Assembly: GCA_003427395.1 (NCBI GenBank) | Contig: BFEA01000580.1 | Location: forward strand, 673,479-737,478 | Length of the DNA: 64,000 nt | Direction of reading: 5' to 3' | DNA from: Chara braunii | Taxonomy: Eukaryota > Streptophyta > Charophyceae > Charales > Characeae | Part shown: positions 10,481 to 22,212 of the stretch, in pieces | Layout of the letters: the number at the start of each line of letters is the position of its first letter | Position numbering within the stretch: position 1 is the stretch's first letter | Translations under genes and position numbers: made by a program | Notes under the pieces: generated by a model | Told to the model about the DNA's origin: nothing | The model's input: the letters and a program-made list of their open reading frames with translations, nothing else | Database searches by the model: none

Positions 10481-12252
10481 TCAGCTCCCACTGTCTAAGA
10501 CTTGCCATGGACCCGTCCATCGTGGCAACAACTTAGGCGAAATATCCTCCTCTCGCGATAGCTTAGAACTAAGTACCCACACCCAGTCACCTGTGTGAAT
10601 AGTAAAAGGAAGTCTTTGCTTGTTAGCCTGCTGAATCATAGCCTTTTGTGCTTTCAGCAGATTGACACGGGCGCGCTCTATGTCCACACAGTAACGCCTG
10701 GTGAACTCTGCAGTTCCAAGTGTCAGTGTAGGGGTAGCCTTATCGATGATATCATCGAGAGGCTGTCGTGGCTCACGACCCCAGTGCAACCGGTAGGGTG
10801 TGAAGCCAGTAGAGGAGTGTACAGACGTGTTATACATAAGTTGTGCACGACCCAAATGGAGATCCCTGTCCTGCTGATCTGGACTGATCACAAGATGCAG
10901 CAACTGGAACAGAATCTGGTTCATCACTTCAGCCTGTCCATTGGCTTCAGGATGATGACCAGATGTCATATCCAATCTGGAATGAAGGTAATCCCTGCAG
11001 TAGGATTGCCATTCATTGCTGCAAAACGAGGATCTCGGTCACTGACAATAGAGGTGGGTGGTTCATGATGTGTAACCCACCTGTCAGCAAATGTCGCCTG
11101 AACGGCCAGAACGCGAGCCTCAGTTGGTAAGGGGATGAACTCTGCATATTTAGAGAAGCGGTCCACACATACCATAACCTGACGCATACCACGAGGCGTG
11201 GTCCTACCCAAGTCAGTAAAATCAATCGACACTGATTGTGCAGGTGCATCTGGGATAGGTAGTGGTTTGAGTAGGCCAAGGGGAGGTCGACGTACAACCT
11301 TGTTCCTTTGGCTTAACTCGCAGGTTTCTACATAGTGCAGCATGTCACTCCTCATCTCCTTCCAGAAGAAGCGCTGCGACAGGGCTGCATAAGATTTGAG
11401 GGCACCAAAGTGACCACGAGCATCATGACACTCTGAGATCAGGAGTGTTCTCAGCTTGCGGTCCTGGGGAATGCACAAGCGTTCCTCACCTTTGCTGCAT
11501 GTGTACAGCAGATCTGAAACTAGAGTATATCCTAGTTCAGAGGCAAGATCATCCTGGAGATTCCGCACAATCCGCCCAAAAATCTCATCCTGGGGCAACA
11601 AACGGGCAATGGTCTGACGAGTCCTCTCTTCAAATGAGTGGGTAAAGGAGATCAGGAAAAGAGCGTCAGGCCTACGAGAAAGGGCGTTTGCTACTCGATT
11701 GTTGCATCTCTTCTTGTGTCTCAGTTCAAAGTCAAACATGTCAATGAACTGGATGTACCGAGCAAGCTTGTCATTCAGTTCTCCCTGGGACTTCATCCAC
11801 TGCAGGGTGGAGTGATCTGAAAAGATCTTGAAGTGCCTGCCCAGGAGGAAGTGCTTCCAATGCTTGAGCGCTGACACAAGAGCATAAAGCTCTTTCTCAT
11901 AGGTAGAGTTCTGCAACTTCTTTGTTTTGATCTTTTTGCTCATATGTTCGATAGGCTGCAAACCATTTCCATCATCTTGTTGAACTACCGCCCCTACACC
12001 ATACTGACTAACATCAGTGGTAAGCACAAAAGGCAGGGTAGGGTCAGGTAACTTCAAGACAGGAGCACGAATCAAGGCCTCCTTGAGACGTGTGAAAGCC
12101 TGCTGACATTCTGATGTCCAAAGAAAGGAAGTGTCTTTCTTTGTGAGATCAGTCAAGGGAGCTGCAATAAAAGAGAAGTTTTGGATGAACTTTCTGTAAT
12201 AAGATGCAAGTCCCAAGAATGACCGGACATCACGAATGTTAGCAGGTCGCGG
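10481..12252 (-). pseudogene. Element B RNase H and integrase
   Basis: The reading starts with the RT connection (RSFLGLASYYRKFI) and RNase H: TTDVSQYGVGAVV, EKELYALVSALKHW and FSDHSTLQW carry the usual Asp-Glu-Asp positions. A junction VANALSRRPD follows. The integrase zinc region has H..H (ECHDARGHFGALKSY) but its last part reads CELSQRNK, where the expected CxxC has lost the second Cys. The core has SIDFTDLG and SDRDPRF, then a frameshift near 11030, then HPEANGQAEVMNQ with the catalytic Glu retained. The end is WTGPWQVLD. It is separated from RT by a TAG at 12252-12254 where TGG (Trp) is expected. Confidence 0.88.
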
Positions 12253-12958
12253 CTAGTCCTTAAATGCAGCAACTTTCGTTGCTTCAGGAGCCAACCCTTC
12301 TCCAGAACTGATGTGACCCAGGTAGACCACAGAGGGAACCCCAAAAAAGGATTTCTCTCTGTTGATCTTATACTGGTTATCACGTAAGGCCTGGAGGACC
12401 AGAGCCAGATGTTGCGCATGCTCCTGGACAGAACGACTGAATACCAAGATATCATCTAGGTAGACAACTACGAACTTGTCCAGGTAAGGCCTGAGTATGC
12501 GATGCATCTCTGTTTGGAAGGTGCCTGGGGCGTTGCAGGGACCGAATGGCATGACCAAGTACTCACATGTGCCATACCTGGTTTTGAAGGTTGTCTTGTG
12601 CACATCACGTTCAGCCATCTCAATCTGGTGATAGCTAGGTTTGAGGTCAATCTTGCTAAAAATGGTACAGCCCTGCACCATGTCCAACAGATCATCAATG
12701 CGAGGAAGGGGCTCTGTAGACTTCCTCATGATTTTGTTGAGACCACGATAGTCCACGCACATCCTGAACTCACCATTCCCCTTTGGAACAAAGAGGACTG
12801 GTGCCCCAAACTCATATGTGTTGGGCCTGATCCAGCCCTTGCTGGTCAAGGTCTCTAACTGTTTCCTGAGCTCTTCAAGTTCAGCAGGTGACATCCTGTA
12901 GACTCGGCCCTTGGGAGGGACCGAACCAGGCAGGATCTCAATCTTATGTTTGGTCTGC
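12253..12958 (-). pseudogene. Element B reverse transcriptase
   Basis: The frame opens in the connecter before RT (SPAELEELRKQLETLTSKGW) and carries the RT blocks in order: GAPVLFVPKGNGEFRMCVDY, FSKIDLKPSYHQI, EYLVMPFGPCNAPGTFQ, and the catalytic VVYLDDILVFS with both Asp present. It ends at the TAG before RPANIRDVRSFLG. This is the best-preserved domain of the element. RT copies the element RNA into DNA in the cytoplasm inside virus-like particles. Confidence 0.88.
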
Positions 12959-13764
12959 CTATGGACAAGTCAAGTAGGCTCCTCCATAAGATCTGAGAAG
13001 CGGTCAACAACCTGCTGAATTTGAGAGGGACAGGGAGCAGTCTCCACGTCAGTTTGTTTGACATAAGCCACAAACAGACGGGCGTGGTCAGTCTGGCGTG
13101 AAAATCGCAGAAATCGGCGAGCACTCATGCAATAACAGTTGCTGGCCGGATGGTACTTATCAGCGAGCATACAAGGGCGATAGACCCCATGCCGGTCAGG
13201 TAGCTCAACCCTAGGAATCCGCCAGTCGATCCTAGGATTGGTGGCACCAAGCCACTGCATAGAGAAGACAAGGTCAAAGGGAACATTAGGAAACACATAG
13301 AAATTCAGGCGGTGCCTGATTTCTCCCTGCTTGTCAAAAGACACTGGTAGGCCCTTTACAGTAGTAGTGATCCTGACTGTGGAAGAGTCCCCAATGCGAA
13401 CCTCTATAGGTTGTCGCAATTTCACCAGTCTTTGATCCAAGTGCAGCTTGTTGACTGCCTTGGGAGAGATGAAGTTGCAAGTAGCCCCACAGACCAAGAG
13501 CCCTTCGATCTTGGCTCCCAGGATGAAGGGTCGAAGTAGGATGAGTTCTGACCTATGCTTTTTCTTCTTTTCCTGCAAGGACAGGAAAAGATCAGCAAGG
13601 CACTGAGCATCCTCCTCCTCCCACGTCTCATCCAACTCAGAGTCTTCAAAAGTGAAAGACCCTGAAAATGCAACTTCGGAAAGGAAAGAACCAGCGAGAG
13701 AATGTGAAGATTCACCCTCATCTGAAAGTGGATCAGCACTGGTGGAAGGAGTTGTTGCTTCCAC
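12959..13764 (-). pseudogene. Element B aspartic protease region, active site lost
   Basis: After an acidic stretch (DSELDETWEEEDAQ) comes a retropepsin fold: LILLRPFILGAKIEGLLV, then CGATCNFIS, then FPNVPFDLVFSMQWLG. The active-site triplet should read DSG or DTG; here Asp is absent and Ser has become Cys (LLVCGAT). A working protease is therefore not possible even without the other lesions. The family role is to cut Gag-Pol into mature proteins. Confidence 0.85.
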
Positions 13765-13784
13765 CTCTCTCTGCTCTAGTTTTT

Positions 13785-15367
13785 TTAACTAGAGCTGCCT
13801 GTAGACCTGCGAGGCATGCTGGGGCAGTCCTTCAGGAAATGGTCCCCCTTGTATCTCAGGCAGACCCCCTTGTCCTTTCTCTTCCTCCATACCCCCTCCT
13901 GGATCCTGAGTGCATGCCAGGGGAAGGTGGAACGATCAAGGGGATCAGCTGGCCATCGTACGTCACGTGGTAAAGGAACTCTCTGGACTCCAGGAGAAGA
14001 GGCACGTCCCTTTCCTTTCCCCTGTTTGCTGGTTGATGTTTTCTGGGCTGGGGCTTTGCCCTTCGTCAAGCCCATCAATGCATCAGCCAGGGCAAGAACA
14101 ACAGAATCTGCAGCAGATGATGAAGCAGTCCCAGGTGGAGGGCTCCCACCCTGGGATGCTGCGTCACTATCTGATCCTGAAGCTGCAGCAGCAAACAGGG
14201 CACCCTTCCCCCTCCTTCGCCCTTTGGAGGAGGGTCCCTTCCTTCAGAAGGTGCTTCCTGGGCATGGAGTTTGGACTCCAAGTCCAGGGCTGCTTTGCCA
14301 AAGGACCGCGAGTGCTTGTGGCCCAGAGAGAATAAGGCGAGGTGGTATTGCTCAGGCGTTGCACGCAAGAAATGAATGAGCAGATCCTGCTCACTCATCT
14401 CAACCCTAGAGTCAAGGTCGGACTCTCAAAGGTAGAATAGAGTTTGGACAAGGAGCCATCAAATTTCTTCTGGCCCAGGCGCATAATTTTATATGCTGCT
14501 TTCGTGGCCTGCTCCTTGTCTGCAAACCTATCCCACAGGGCCTGCAAACCAGCCACCCCCAACCTCTGTGCCCAATCAGACATTTCCATCCCTTGCTTGC
14601 TGGAGGTGGAGGTGCACCATTTCAGTGCAGTCCGCTCCAAACGAGCAAGGATGGCAGACATCTTGACATCCTCATCACATTTGAACCCACTCAGGTAGGT
14701 TCTTTGGGCGTTGACCCAATCTGCAACATCCACCTTCGGGTCTTCACCTGAGAACATGGGTGGAGGTGTCAGCTTGGGCTGCTGGAAGTTAAATGGTGCT
14801 GAGGGCTGTGAAGCTGCTGTTGATTTGGGGGTAGAGGGTGGAGATGTGGGTCTGGATTGTGGGATCTGCTGAGAGCCTGCTTGAGAAGGCCCAGAAGAGG
14901 GAGGAGCTGTCTGAGTAGGGGGGATCTACAGGTGGACGAAGAGACGGTCCAGTTTGGAGGAAATATCTTTCAGCTGCTGAGTATGCTCAGCCATGCTGTC
15001 CTCCAGACTGGTGATCCTGGCGTCCCAAACTCCAGTTAGTAAAATAGGACTGATGAATTTCGTCCTGCAGAAGGACGAATTCAACTATGTCCTTATTGTA
15101 GTGACTGGAGTTGCCACTAGTCCTAACCTTCTCCACGTCAGCTGACAGTTCCTTCCTTCTTGTTTCTTTTCTGGCAGATTCCTCCTTCCTCTTTAGCTCA
15201 TCCTTTAGAGACTCAACTGCTTTGGCCTGTTGGCGGAGTATGTCCTCCTGGGCCCGCAGTTCAGCCTCTAGAGGGTCAAGCAGAACCGGTGTCTTGGGCG
15301 GTACCTAAGGCTTCACTTTAGAAGTCTCACCATTCTTAGGCACTTCGCCCTTCTCAGAATCGTCCAT
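13785..15367 (-). pseudogene. Element B gag with broken zinc knuckle
   Basis: A minus-strand ATG at 15367 starts MDDSEKGEVPKNGETSK, then a TAG interrupts. A coiled-coil-like stretch follows (LEAELRAQEDILRQQAKAVE). The gag core (14757-14400) contains DWVNAQRTYLSGF and ALWDRFADKEQATKAAYKI. Near the C-terminus the nucleocapsid motif reads GVCLRYKGDHFLKDC; compared with CX2CX4HX4C the second Cys is missing, consistent with a 3-base loss. Frameshifts occur near 14400 and 14080. Gag would form the particle and bind RNA. Confidence 0.8.
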
Positions 15368-16897
15368 TTTGTTGCCCACAATTCAGATAAATAAAAATAA
15401 ACAATCAATCAGAGAGAGAACAAGAGGTAACAGGAATTGGGGTTTCTCTTCAATACTCACCCAATTGTTGTTACCTGCCTGGAGAGAGGAGTAGGTTAGT
15501 TTGAGCAAGTGAGTGCTCAACCTCGGCAGACCACTTGAGGGTCAGGGTCAGTTAAGAGTAGACTCAGCAAAAATCAATTTCACGATTTTCCAATCCCTGC
15601 CCTAACACAACAATTGCATGCAATAAATGCAAATCCTGCTTCAATAACTGACAAGATGCAGTCTTTGACTAATTAGTGTTGATTAGTAATTAGACAGAGT
15701 GAATGATTAGGGTTTGACATGTGTCCACTAGTAACCAAGATGTAGTGATTTACAGGTTACCCTATTTTTAGACCTACCCTACAAACTTCACCACTGTGTG
15801 ACCTTGTATGCCATACCCTGGGTATGGCGAATTACAATTTTCACTGTAACCGACTCGAAACATCAAATCTGGATATGCGATTTCAGACACAGACTGAGTA
15901 CTGAATTGCGATTTACCAAGGACTGACAAAATTGAATTCTGACGGACATAATCAAAGTTATGACTGACCCTAGTCTAGCCAAGCTTTAGCTACGTCAGCG
16001 CAGAATTCAAATTTGCACTATCACTGAAAACAGGACCCTGAATTCACCAATTCACTACATAGTATAAATCGCAAAATACTGTAACGCAGTCACAGATGAA
16101 ATACGAGTCATGAAGAAGGTCAAACAGGGTTAGTAGAAGTCAAAGAAGGTAGGAGAAGTTGGATATGGTTGTTCCACAGCTTGAATTTTGATTTTCAACT
16201 GTACACTGACAGACATACCAAATTTCGCTATTCTAAAAATAGCACAAAAATCACCACACAGGATGGAGTAAGGAACACACTTACTTCAGGGTCAATTCTG
16301 AAGAAGATGCATGAAACCCTGGCTATGGCTGATTGGTCAACCCCATCTCGCCAGTTTCATCTCCTGACATTATCTAGTGTTCCCATGTACCAAATTGTCT
16401 GAAACTTGGTGATCCTATAGATTACCCTAAGGCGCTTCACCCCCAACTAACAGATTCAAAGAATTCGGACTCCCAGGTGCCAATAACTGACAACCTCAGT
16501 GCAGCGCCACATCACCCTGTACTGCACTGCTTGGAGCAGCGCCACATCACCCTATACTGCGCTGCTTGGAAATTGGGGATCCTGACCCAATTCCACAATT
16601 GCAACCTCCTAGGATCACTTCCCTAACAATCACCAGCCTCCAGATGAATCGCCAGGCTAAAATTTGCCTCCCATAGCCTCTCAGGCCTCTGAGCACCAAT
16701 CGCCAACCACTCTTGCACAACCCTAGTCAGGAGTGAGTCACCCTCTGTTCAATTCTTCTCGCCGCACACTCACAGCCACCACCCTTACTGACAACAACCC
16801 TGAAGATGATGAATCACCATGAGACTCAACTCCAGTATCTCGCCATATGATGATGGGTGCTCCAACTCATCAATCGCTCCAGAGTCAGGATCCAATC
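15368..16897 (-). other. Long leader of element B
   Basis: About 1.5 kb between the primer site and the gag ATG has no reading frame with domain signal. It holds a 36-38-bp tandem duplication at about 16499-16570 (CAGCGCCACATCACCCT repeated). The long leader is probably part of the transcript. No separate gene is seen. Confidence 0.6.
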
Positions 16898-16909
16898 GCT
16901 TCGATACCA
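16898..16909 (-). promoter_or_regulatory. Primer-binding site of element B
   Basis: On the minus strand this reads TGGTATCGAAGC, two bases downstream of the LTR end. It matches the initiator-Met tRNA site TGGTATCAGAGC except at two central positions. The same variant occurs at 60320-60331, so the variant is shared by at least two elements. Confidence 0.8.
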
Positions 16910-16911
16910 AC

Positions 16912-18177
16912 TGTTATGATTCTGGTTGTTTGTTGTCTGAAGACCAACACTCACTCACATAGACTTCCAGGTATGCCCATACATACGCAAAAGGAAGGGG
17001 AGAGGATAGGATTATCACACCGCACAGGGAGAGACAAACACAGCAGAAGACTTGGCCATGCGATATGACAGGGTACACTGAAAGTGCAATTCACTCCACT
17101 CAATCCTCACAACCAGTCATAAAGGAAAGCCGAGTAAATCACATCCAGGAAAACAATGAAACGATGATAGTCCAAACCCAGTATCACACTGTTTATTAAA
17201 CTCAGAGTCTCGAATTGTCAGGACAACCTCAATACTACAGTGTGTTGCTCATAAATGAGCAGCGCTTCACTTCCCAACCCTGAGTAACGACTCGTAACAC
17301 CCCTGAGCCCTTGAAACATCAAGCGTCACCCAGATACAGCCTCCAAAGGGAAGCGCCACCCTGAAACAGGCCTCTGAAGCCAAGCGCCACTCAGAGGATG
17401 AAGAAGAAGACCAGCGCCACAATATCTGCTGATGACGAAGTGTCGGAAGACTTCCCTGATGGAAGTCTGCAGCAGTGCCACCACACCCTGACAAGATGAC
17501 CTCTGAGGAAGAAGATGCAGCTATGGCTGCAGCGCCACACCCTGGAACCCCACACCAAAGGAGGGTCCAGCAAGGCACCAACTTCTCTCACCTCCAGCAG
17601 ACCTCGATAGCCCAGACCTTTGTCATCCCCTGTGTGCTGGCAGAGTACAGCGCAGGTCCCAACTATGGCCGGCCCTCCGAAGGTCTGGCTATGCGTGTCT
17701 CCTTCCACATTGAGTTGTCACCACCTCCAGTTCACACGTAGTGTAGCAGCGATGTACTCTGTACCAACTGCCAAAAGCCCTGAACCGATGTGCCCATTCT
17801 ATCTATAGACTACCGCTAGCCTAGACTCAGCCTAGACCGGACTGACTGACTGACCGGTACCGATTCAGTTTCGGCCTCTTGGCCGCTACCTTACCCGGCT
17901 ATAGGCTATAGGACCGTCTATCAACATAGGCCCTTAGGGCCTGTCTGTCCTAGGGGTAGCCCGGGCCTGCTATTCGCAGTTAGGGTAGCAGTAGGAAATT
18001 CAGTTAGTGTTAGGCCTGTATGTTTCCTAAATTTGCAGGTATGTCCCTCACGAATTTCCACTACAGGTAGGTCTCTTGGTTAGCCCTCAGCCCAACAAAA
18101 TTGCAAATCTACCCTACCTATGGTACAACCTCGACAGAGAGAGGCTACAGGCGACCAGAAAACAGCAAGTCATTGCA
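16912..18177 (-). mobile_element. 5' LTR of element B (1,266 bp)
   Basis: On the minus strand it begins TGCAATGACTTG at 18177 and ends ATCATAACA at 16912. The lower end is fixed by the adjacent primer site; the upper end by the 97-bp repeat shared with 9901-9997. It should carry the promoter and polyadenylation signal, which I could not locate precisely. Confidence 0.7.
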
Positions 18178-18190
18178 GAGGGGACTGCGG

Positions 18191-18191
18191 G

Positions 18192-18252
<61 letters not shown>

Positions 18253-18321
18253 GGGCTGCAATCAATCAATCAATCAGCCAATCAGCCAATCAGTCAACCA
18301 ATCAAGCAATCAAGCAATCAA
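18191..18321. repeat. (GATA)n, (GA)n and (AATC)n microsatellites
   Basis: GATA repeats (18191-18235) pass into GA repeats (to 18249) and, after a G run, into an AATC-type repeat (about 18260-18321) with AATCAGCC variants. They adjoin the 5' end of element B. Confidence 0.95.
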
Positions 18322-18539
18322 ATGCGTTAACCAATAGTTTCTGATGGTTGATATTGTGACTCCCCTTTGTTCTATGGATCGCTGTTGACCACCCCTCACC
18401 TGCTCCTCCTCCTCCTCCTTCTCCTCTTCTTTCTTTTCCTCCTTGCGACTTCGTCATCTGGCATCTTCCATTCCTCCTGGTACAGCGCCATAGGAAACAT
18501 CCACGTGGAAGATCTGTGATCGCTTCCCCCATCCCCTCC

Positions 18540-19206
18540 CCGACCACCTCTTTTCCATCCATCTCTCTCTCTCTCTCTCCTCGTTTTCCTCCTCCTCCTC
18601 CTGTCTCCTTTTCCTCAGTCGCGTCCTCGATGTTATCCCGATCCTTGGTTTCCCACCTCTTTCTGCTCCCGCTTTTCCCGATGCCGACCTCGCTCTATCC
18701 CGATCCTCCTCCCCGGTCTTCCACGTCTTTCTCCTCCCGCCTTCCCCAATCCCAACCTCCCTCTATCCCAATCTTGCTTCTTGCTTGTCTAGATGTCTGC
18801 TCCGATGCCACTTCCCTCTAACCCGGTGTCGATCCTGCCACCTTCCCCCATCCCGATCTCCCTCTATTTCTGCTCCCGCCTCCCCAATCCCGACCTCCCG
18901 CTACCGGAATCCCGCTTCTTGCTTATCTCGATGTCTACTCCGATGCCACTTCCCACTGACCCGGCCTCGATCCACTTTCCCCTATCCCGATCCTGCTCCC
19001 CGGGCCTCGATCCTCTAACCTTCCCCGATCCCGATCTCTCCCTATCCCGAACCTGCTCCCCGGTCTGGCATCTCTTTCAGCTCCCACCTTCCCCCACCCT
19101 GATGTCCCTCTATCCCGATCCTGCTCTCCGGCCTCGATCCTCCCAACTTCCCCGATCCTGATCTCCCCCTATCCCGCCTTCCTCGACCCCGACCTCCCTC
19201 TATCGC
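18540..19206. repeat. Pyrimidine-rich degenerate tandem repeat
   Basis: The sequence repeats a loose unit of the form CCTCCCTCTATCCCGATCC or CTGCTCCCCGG many times with variation, including two near copies of CTAGATGTCTGCTCCGATGCCA-like sequence at 18790 and 18930. It is stop-poor because of its composition and is not a gene. Confidence 0.75.
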
Positions 19207-19207
19207 T

Positions 19208-19305
19208 GCAGGGGGCCTCTATCTGCCTTGGCCTACAGCCAGGGCCTATTCGGCTATTTACCTGTTCGGCCTGTGGGACCAGGTCGTGGCCTGACCCCAC
19301 AGGCC
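19208..19305. repeat. Dispersed GGCCTCTATCTGCC block with hairpin
   Basis: About 70 bases from 19212 (GGCCTCTATCTGCC..TGGCCTACAGCCAGGGCC) recur at about 29807-29876 in the same orientation. Its end forms a perfect 10-bp inverted repeat, GGCCTGTGGG at 19268-19277 against CCCACAGGCC at 19296-19305. The two copies bracket the Ty3 element at 22441-28770, but I cannot show they are its LTR ends. Confidence 0.6.
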
Positions 19306-20259
19306 GTGTGTTGTTTCAGTCCAGTCCAGTCCTGCCCAGTACCACTGTCGGTACTAGGCCAGTCCAGTCCAGTCCCGTCAGTCCGTCGGGGTACACCCTA
19401 TTCTGATTCATTCTGCATTTGCACACTTTGGAGTACATGCGTGTTAAGTCTGCATCAGAGCTGCGCTGTCCCTTCTAGCTCCATCTCCATCTCGTGCTTC
19501 CTCAACCCTCCGTGTTGATCCTGACGGACCGCCATCCCGACGGGTGCGTCACACTGGTATGAGAGCGGGAACGGTCCCCGCTCCAACCCCGCTCTCCCTC
19601 CCGTAACAGAGGGAAATAGCTGTAATCCCGATAGCGGGATTTTCAGGGTTTTGCAGGGCGGAAACAACAAAAAACAGTGAAGAAAAGCAGTAGTGTGGAC
19701 AGGTGGACACGTGGCAAAAAAGGAGACTGCCGCCAAGGCCGCCGCATGCGCGCGTGCGCCCACGCTGCCCCGCCCCGCTCCCGGATTATATGTCATCAAG
19801 ATCCAGGATGCTGCTGCTGCTAGAGTTTGAACCTAGGCAGCTGCCACTCATGAGCGTGCGTGGCCAGTGCCTTAACACATTGGCCAAAGCCACAATCTAA
19901 GCTGATACTGTGGCTCGCTGTTGTTGAAGACGTGCCACGGCAGCTATTTACCCCCCCCGGTCGGCGACCGGCGACCAGCGTGCGGCAAGACAACTATTTG
20001 TCGTGGGTGCTGTTGCCTGCGCACGTGGCTGGTATCTGGTGCCTATCTGGAGTGCCACGAGGCAGCTTGCTGTGGATCTTGAAGACCCCCCTGGCTAGGG
20101 GGCTGCACTACATTGTCATCTAGGTGGCTGATCAAGATCTCAGCCCACCCCAGATTTTTTTTGTTGCAGTGACATCACGCCAGCAGCCTCTTGAAGGCCA
20201 AGATCTTGTGGATCTTGGTAGTGCTCTGCTCTTGGCCACCCAAGAGCTTGGTATCACCA

Positions 20260-20700
20260 TCCTACCCACTAACCTACTCTCCCCCAACCCTTTTCTCTCC
20301 CCCCCTCATCATCTAATCATCCTTTCTAACCCTACCACTACTCCCTCCTCCTACCTCCTCTTCACTCATATTCCACAACCTTTTTTTTCTCCTTTCCTCC
20401 CCACTCACCATCTTATACTAATCTCATCTACTCCTCTCCACCTTTTCCGTATCCTTCTCTCCCATTCTACCACCCTCCTCTCCATCCTTTGCCCCCCAAC
20501 CACAACCCCATCATCTCCCCCATCTCCCACTTCACTCTTTCTCTCTCTCTCTCTCACCTATTTCTCTCTTTCTTCATCACTCTTTCATCCCCCTTCCCCC
20601 CCAACTTCAAATTTTTTTGTTTTTCTTCTTTCGTCTTTCTCTTTGATTAAATCTCCTTTTTTTCTCCAAAAGAAAAATTGAATTATCTTATTCCCTACCT
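20260..20700. repeat. CT-rich low-complexity tract
   Basis: Bases are dominated by C and T with few purines (TCTCCCCCATCTCCC, CTCTCTCTCTCTCAC). The plus strand stays open for 185 codons of Leu, Ser, Pro and Thr only because of composition. The upstream part 19310-20260 shows no recognisable gene. Confidence 0.85.
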
Positions 20701-20809
20701 TCTTTTCTCATTTTCTGATTTATTTTATTTTATTTTTTATTTATTCTGAAAATTCAAATTTCTTTGTGGCACCCTCAAATCTGATTAGGACTTAGTCATT
20801 CTTGCTTTC

Positions 20810-21962
20810 GGCACACATTTTGACCCTGTGGGGGTAACGGAGTGGTGCCAATTTTTTTTGTTTTTTTTTCATACTTAATCTTTTTCAGCACATTTTACCC
20901 CTTGGGGGTAGCGAAGTGCTGGCAAAATCTTCTCATTTTACTTAGTCTTTCTTCTTGACGACACACTTTGACCTCATGGGGGTAACAAAATGCGGCCGAG
21001 ATTTTTGAAAAAATCCAACACTTAGTTTCTCTTCACCTCCTCATCTACTTATTTATTTATTTATTTTTCTGAAAATTATAATTTGCGGCAGGGTTGCTGA
21101 CGTTCGGGACGGGCCGAACGCCCGAAGCCGAGCGCCCGAACGTCCAGGACCCCTTGGGGATGCGTTCGGGCGTTCGGGCCGAACGCGGACCCCCCCCCCC
21201 CCCCCCAAAAAAAAAAAAAAAAAAAACCTCAGAAAATCTGGAAAAAAATATATGTTATGCAGAAAAATAAAATAAACAACATTTGCCTGAGCATTACATC
21301 CAAATTCCTTACCAAATTTGAAATTAAAATACAATACGGAAAATAAATACTAATAAGAAAAATAACTTTAAATAAGAAAAAATAGAAGTAGAAATTAGAG
21401 AATTAAAATTAGTGAGTGCGCAAGCCCATTTTCGACACCGCTATCTTTCGCGATTTTTCTTTTTTTTTTGGCAAATCCAAATGGCCTGAAATTTAGTACA
21501 TGTGTCCTTCAGATAATAGAAAACTCATGAAAAACGTTTCAAAAAATAATAAAATTGTTTAGGCCTCGAAATAAAGTGAAGAGTCTGAAGACAAAACGTA
21601 AAAAGTGAAAAAAAAACAAATTGTGAATGGGCGAGCACGTTTTGATACCTCCATCTTTGGAGATTTTTTATTGTTTTTTGGCTGAGCAAAATGATTTCCA
21701 AATTTATAGGCACGAAAAAAAATTCAGAAAAAAAAAGTTATTTTTAGGTGCCTAAATAATTTTTGGCGGGGGCCGAACCCCTTCAGGTTCGAACCCCGAA
21801 CGGGACCCCGAACGCCCGAACGTACGGAGGTCCGCCTAGGGGCGTTCGTACGTACGGTCTGGTAACCTTGATTTGCGGCATTGTAAAACTTAGTGTGCTT
21901 CTCTTAGTCTCTCCTTCCTCTTTGCACCTTTTTGACCCCATTGGGGTAGGAAAATGCTGCCA
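20810..21962 (+). repeat. Four-copy hairpin motif with GACCCC/GGGGTA core
   Basis: Four related units occur at about 20810-20849, 20886-20922, 20957-20997 and 21922-21962. Each has a CAC-type left arm, TTTTGACCC, a few bases, GGGGGTA, then a GTG-type right arm: for example GGCACACATTTTGACCCTG..GTGGTGCC and CAGCACATTTTACCCC..GAAGTGCTG. Each is preceded by CTTAGTCTTTCT-like sequence, so the repeat unit is about 70-80 bp. The DNA transposon at 21091-21870 lies between the third and fourth copies. Confidence 0.65.
21091..21870. mobile_element. Non-autonomous DNA transposon with 10-bp target duplication
   Basis: ATTTGCGGCA occurs at 21081-21090 and 21871-21880, bounding a 780-bp insert. The ends are GC-rich, roughly inverted and full of GCCGAACGCCCGAACG words (left 21091-21210, right 21766-21866). 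The core is AT-rich and contains two diverged copies of a segment (GTGCGCAAGCCCATTTTCGA at about 21416 and GGGCGAGCACGTTTTGATA at about 21628). No transposase frame was seen. A 10-bp duplication and long inverted ends fit a Mutator-like derivative best, but the terminal repeat is imperfect. Confidence 0.65.
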
Positions 21963-22175
21963 AAAATTCCAAAAAAATAAATATTCTTTCTCTTCTCACC
22001 CTTTGCTTATTTCTTTCTTTCTTTCTTTTTTTTTTTTTGTTATTATTTTTATCTCAAAATTTCACTATTTATTTATTTATTTTTCTTTCCCCCTCCCCTC
22101 TATGTTCGTCATTTTCTTCTTTTCTTCGCTTGATTAGGTTACCGCTACTCAACCCTAATCTCCCCTAAGTCTCGT

Positions 22176-22212
22176 TAGGGTTTACTTAGGGTTTATCTAG
22201 GGTTTAGGGTTT
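22176..22212 (+). repeat. Telomere-like TTTAGGG tract
   Basis: TTAGGGTTTACTTAGGG followed by TTTATCTAGGGTTTAGGG: four AGGGTTT words with two interruptions, about 230 bases before the gag start of the plus-strand Ty3 element. It is too short and degenerate to be a telomere. Confidence 0.7.

Larger units (their letters stand above)
9901..18177 (-). mobile_element. Element B: minus-strand Ty3/gypsy retrotransposon
   Basis: A 97-bp block at 9901-9997 is directly repeated at 18081-18177, both ending AAGTCATTGCA. On the minus strand these are the first 97 bases of the 3' and 5' LTRs (5' TGCAATGACTTG). The 5' LTR runs 18177-16912 and is followed by a primer-binding site. Internal order on the minus strand is gag, protease, RT, RNase H, integrase and a chromo-like C-terminus, the Ty3 order. 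The 3' LTR is truncated after 97 bases. No part is intact. Confidence 0.85.

Noticed and set aside
18191-18321. CRISPR-like regular repeats
   Set aside because: They are simple 2- and 4-base microsatellites without spacers.
20124-20681. Open plus-strand frame of 185 codons, Leu/Ser/Pro/Thr-rich
   Set aside because: It is a CT-rich low-complexity tract with no domain and no start context.
22176-22212. Chromosome end or true interstitial telomere
   Set aside because: Only four interrupted units; similar short tracts are carried inside LINE 3' regions.
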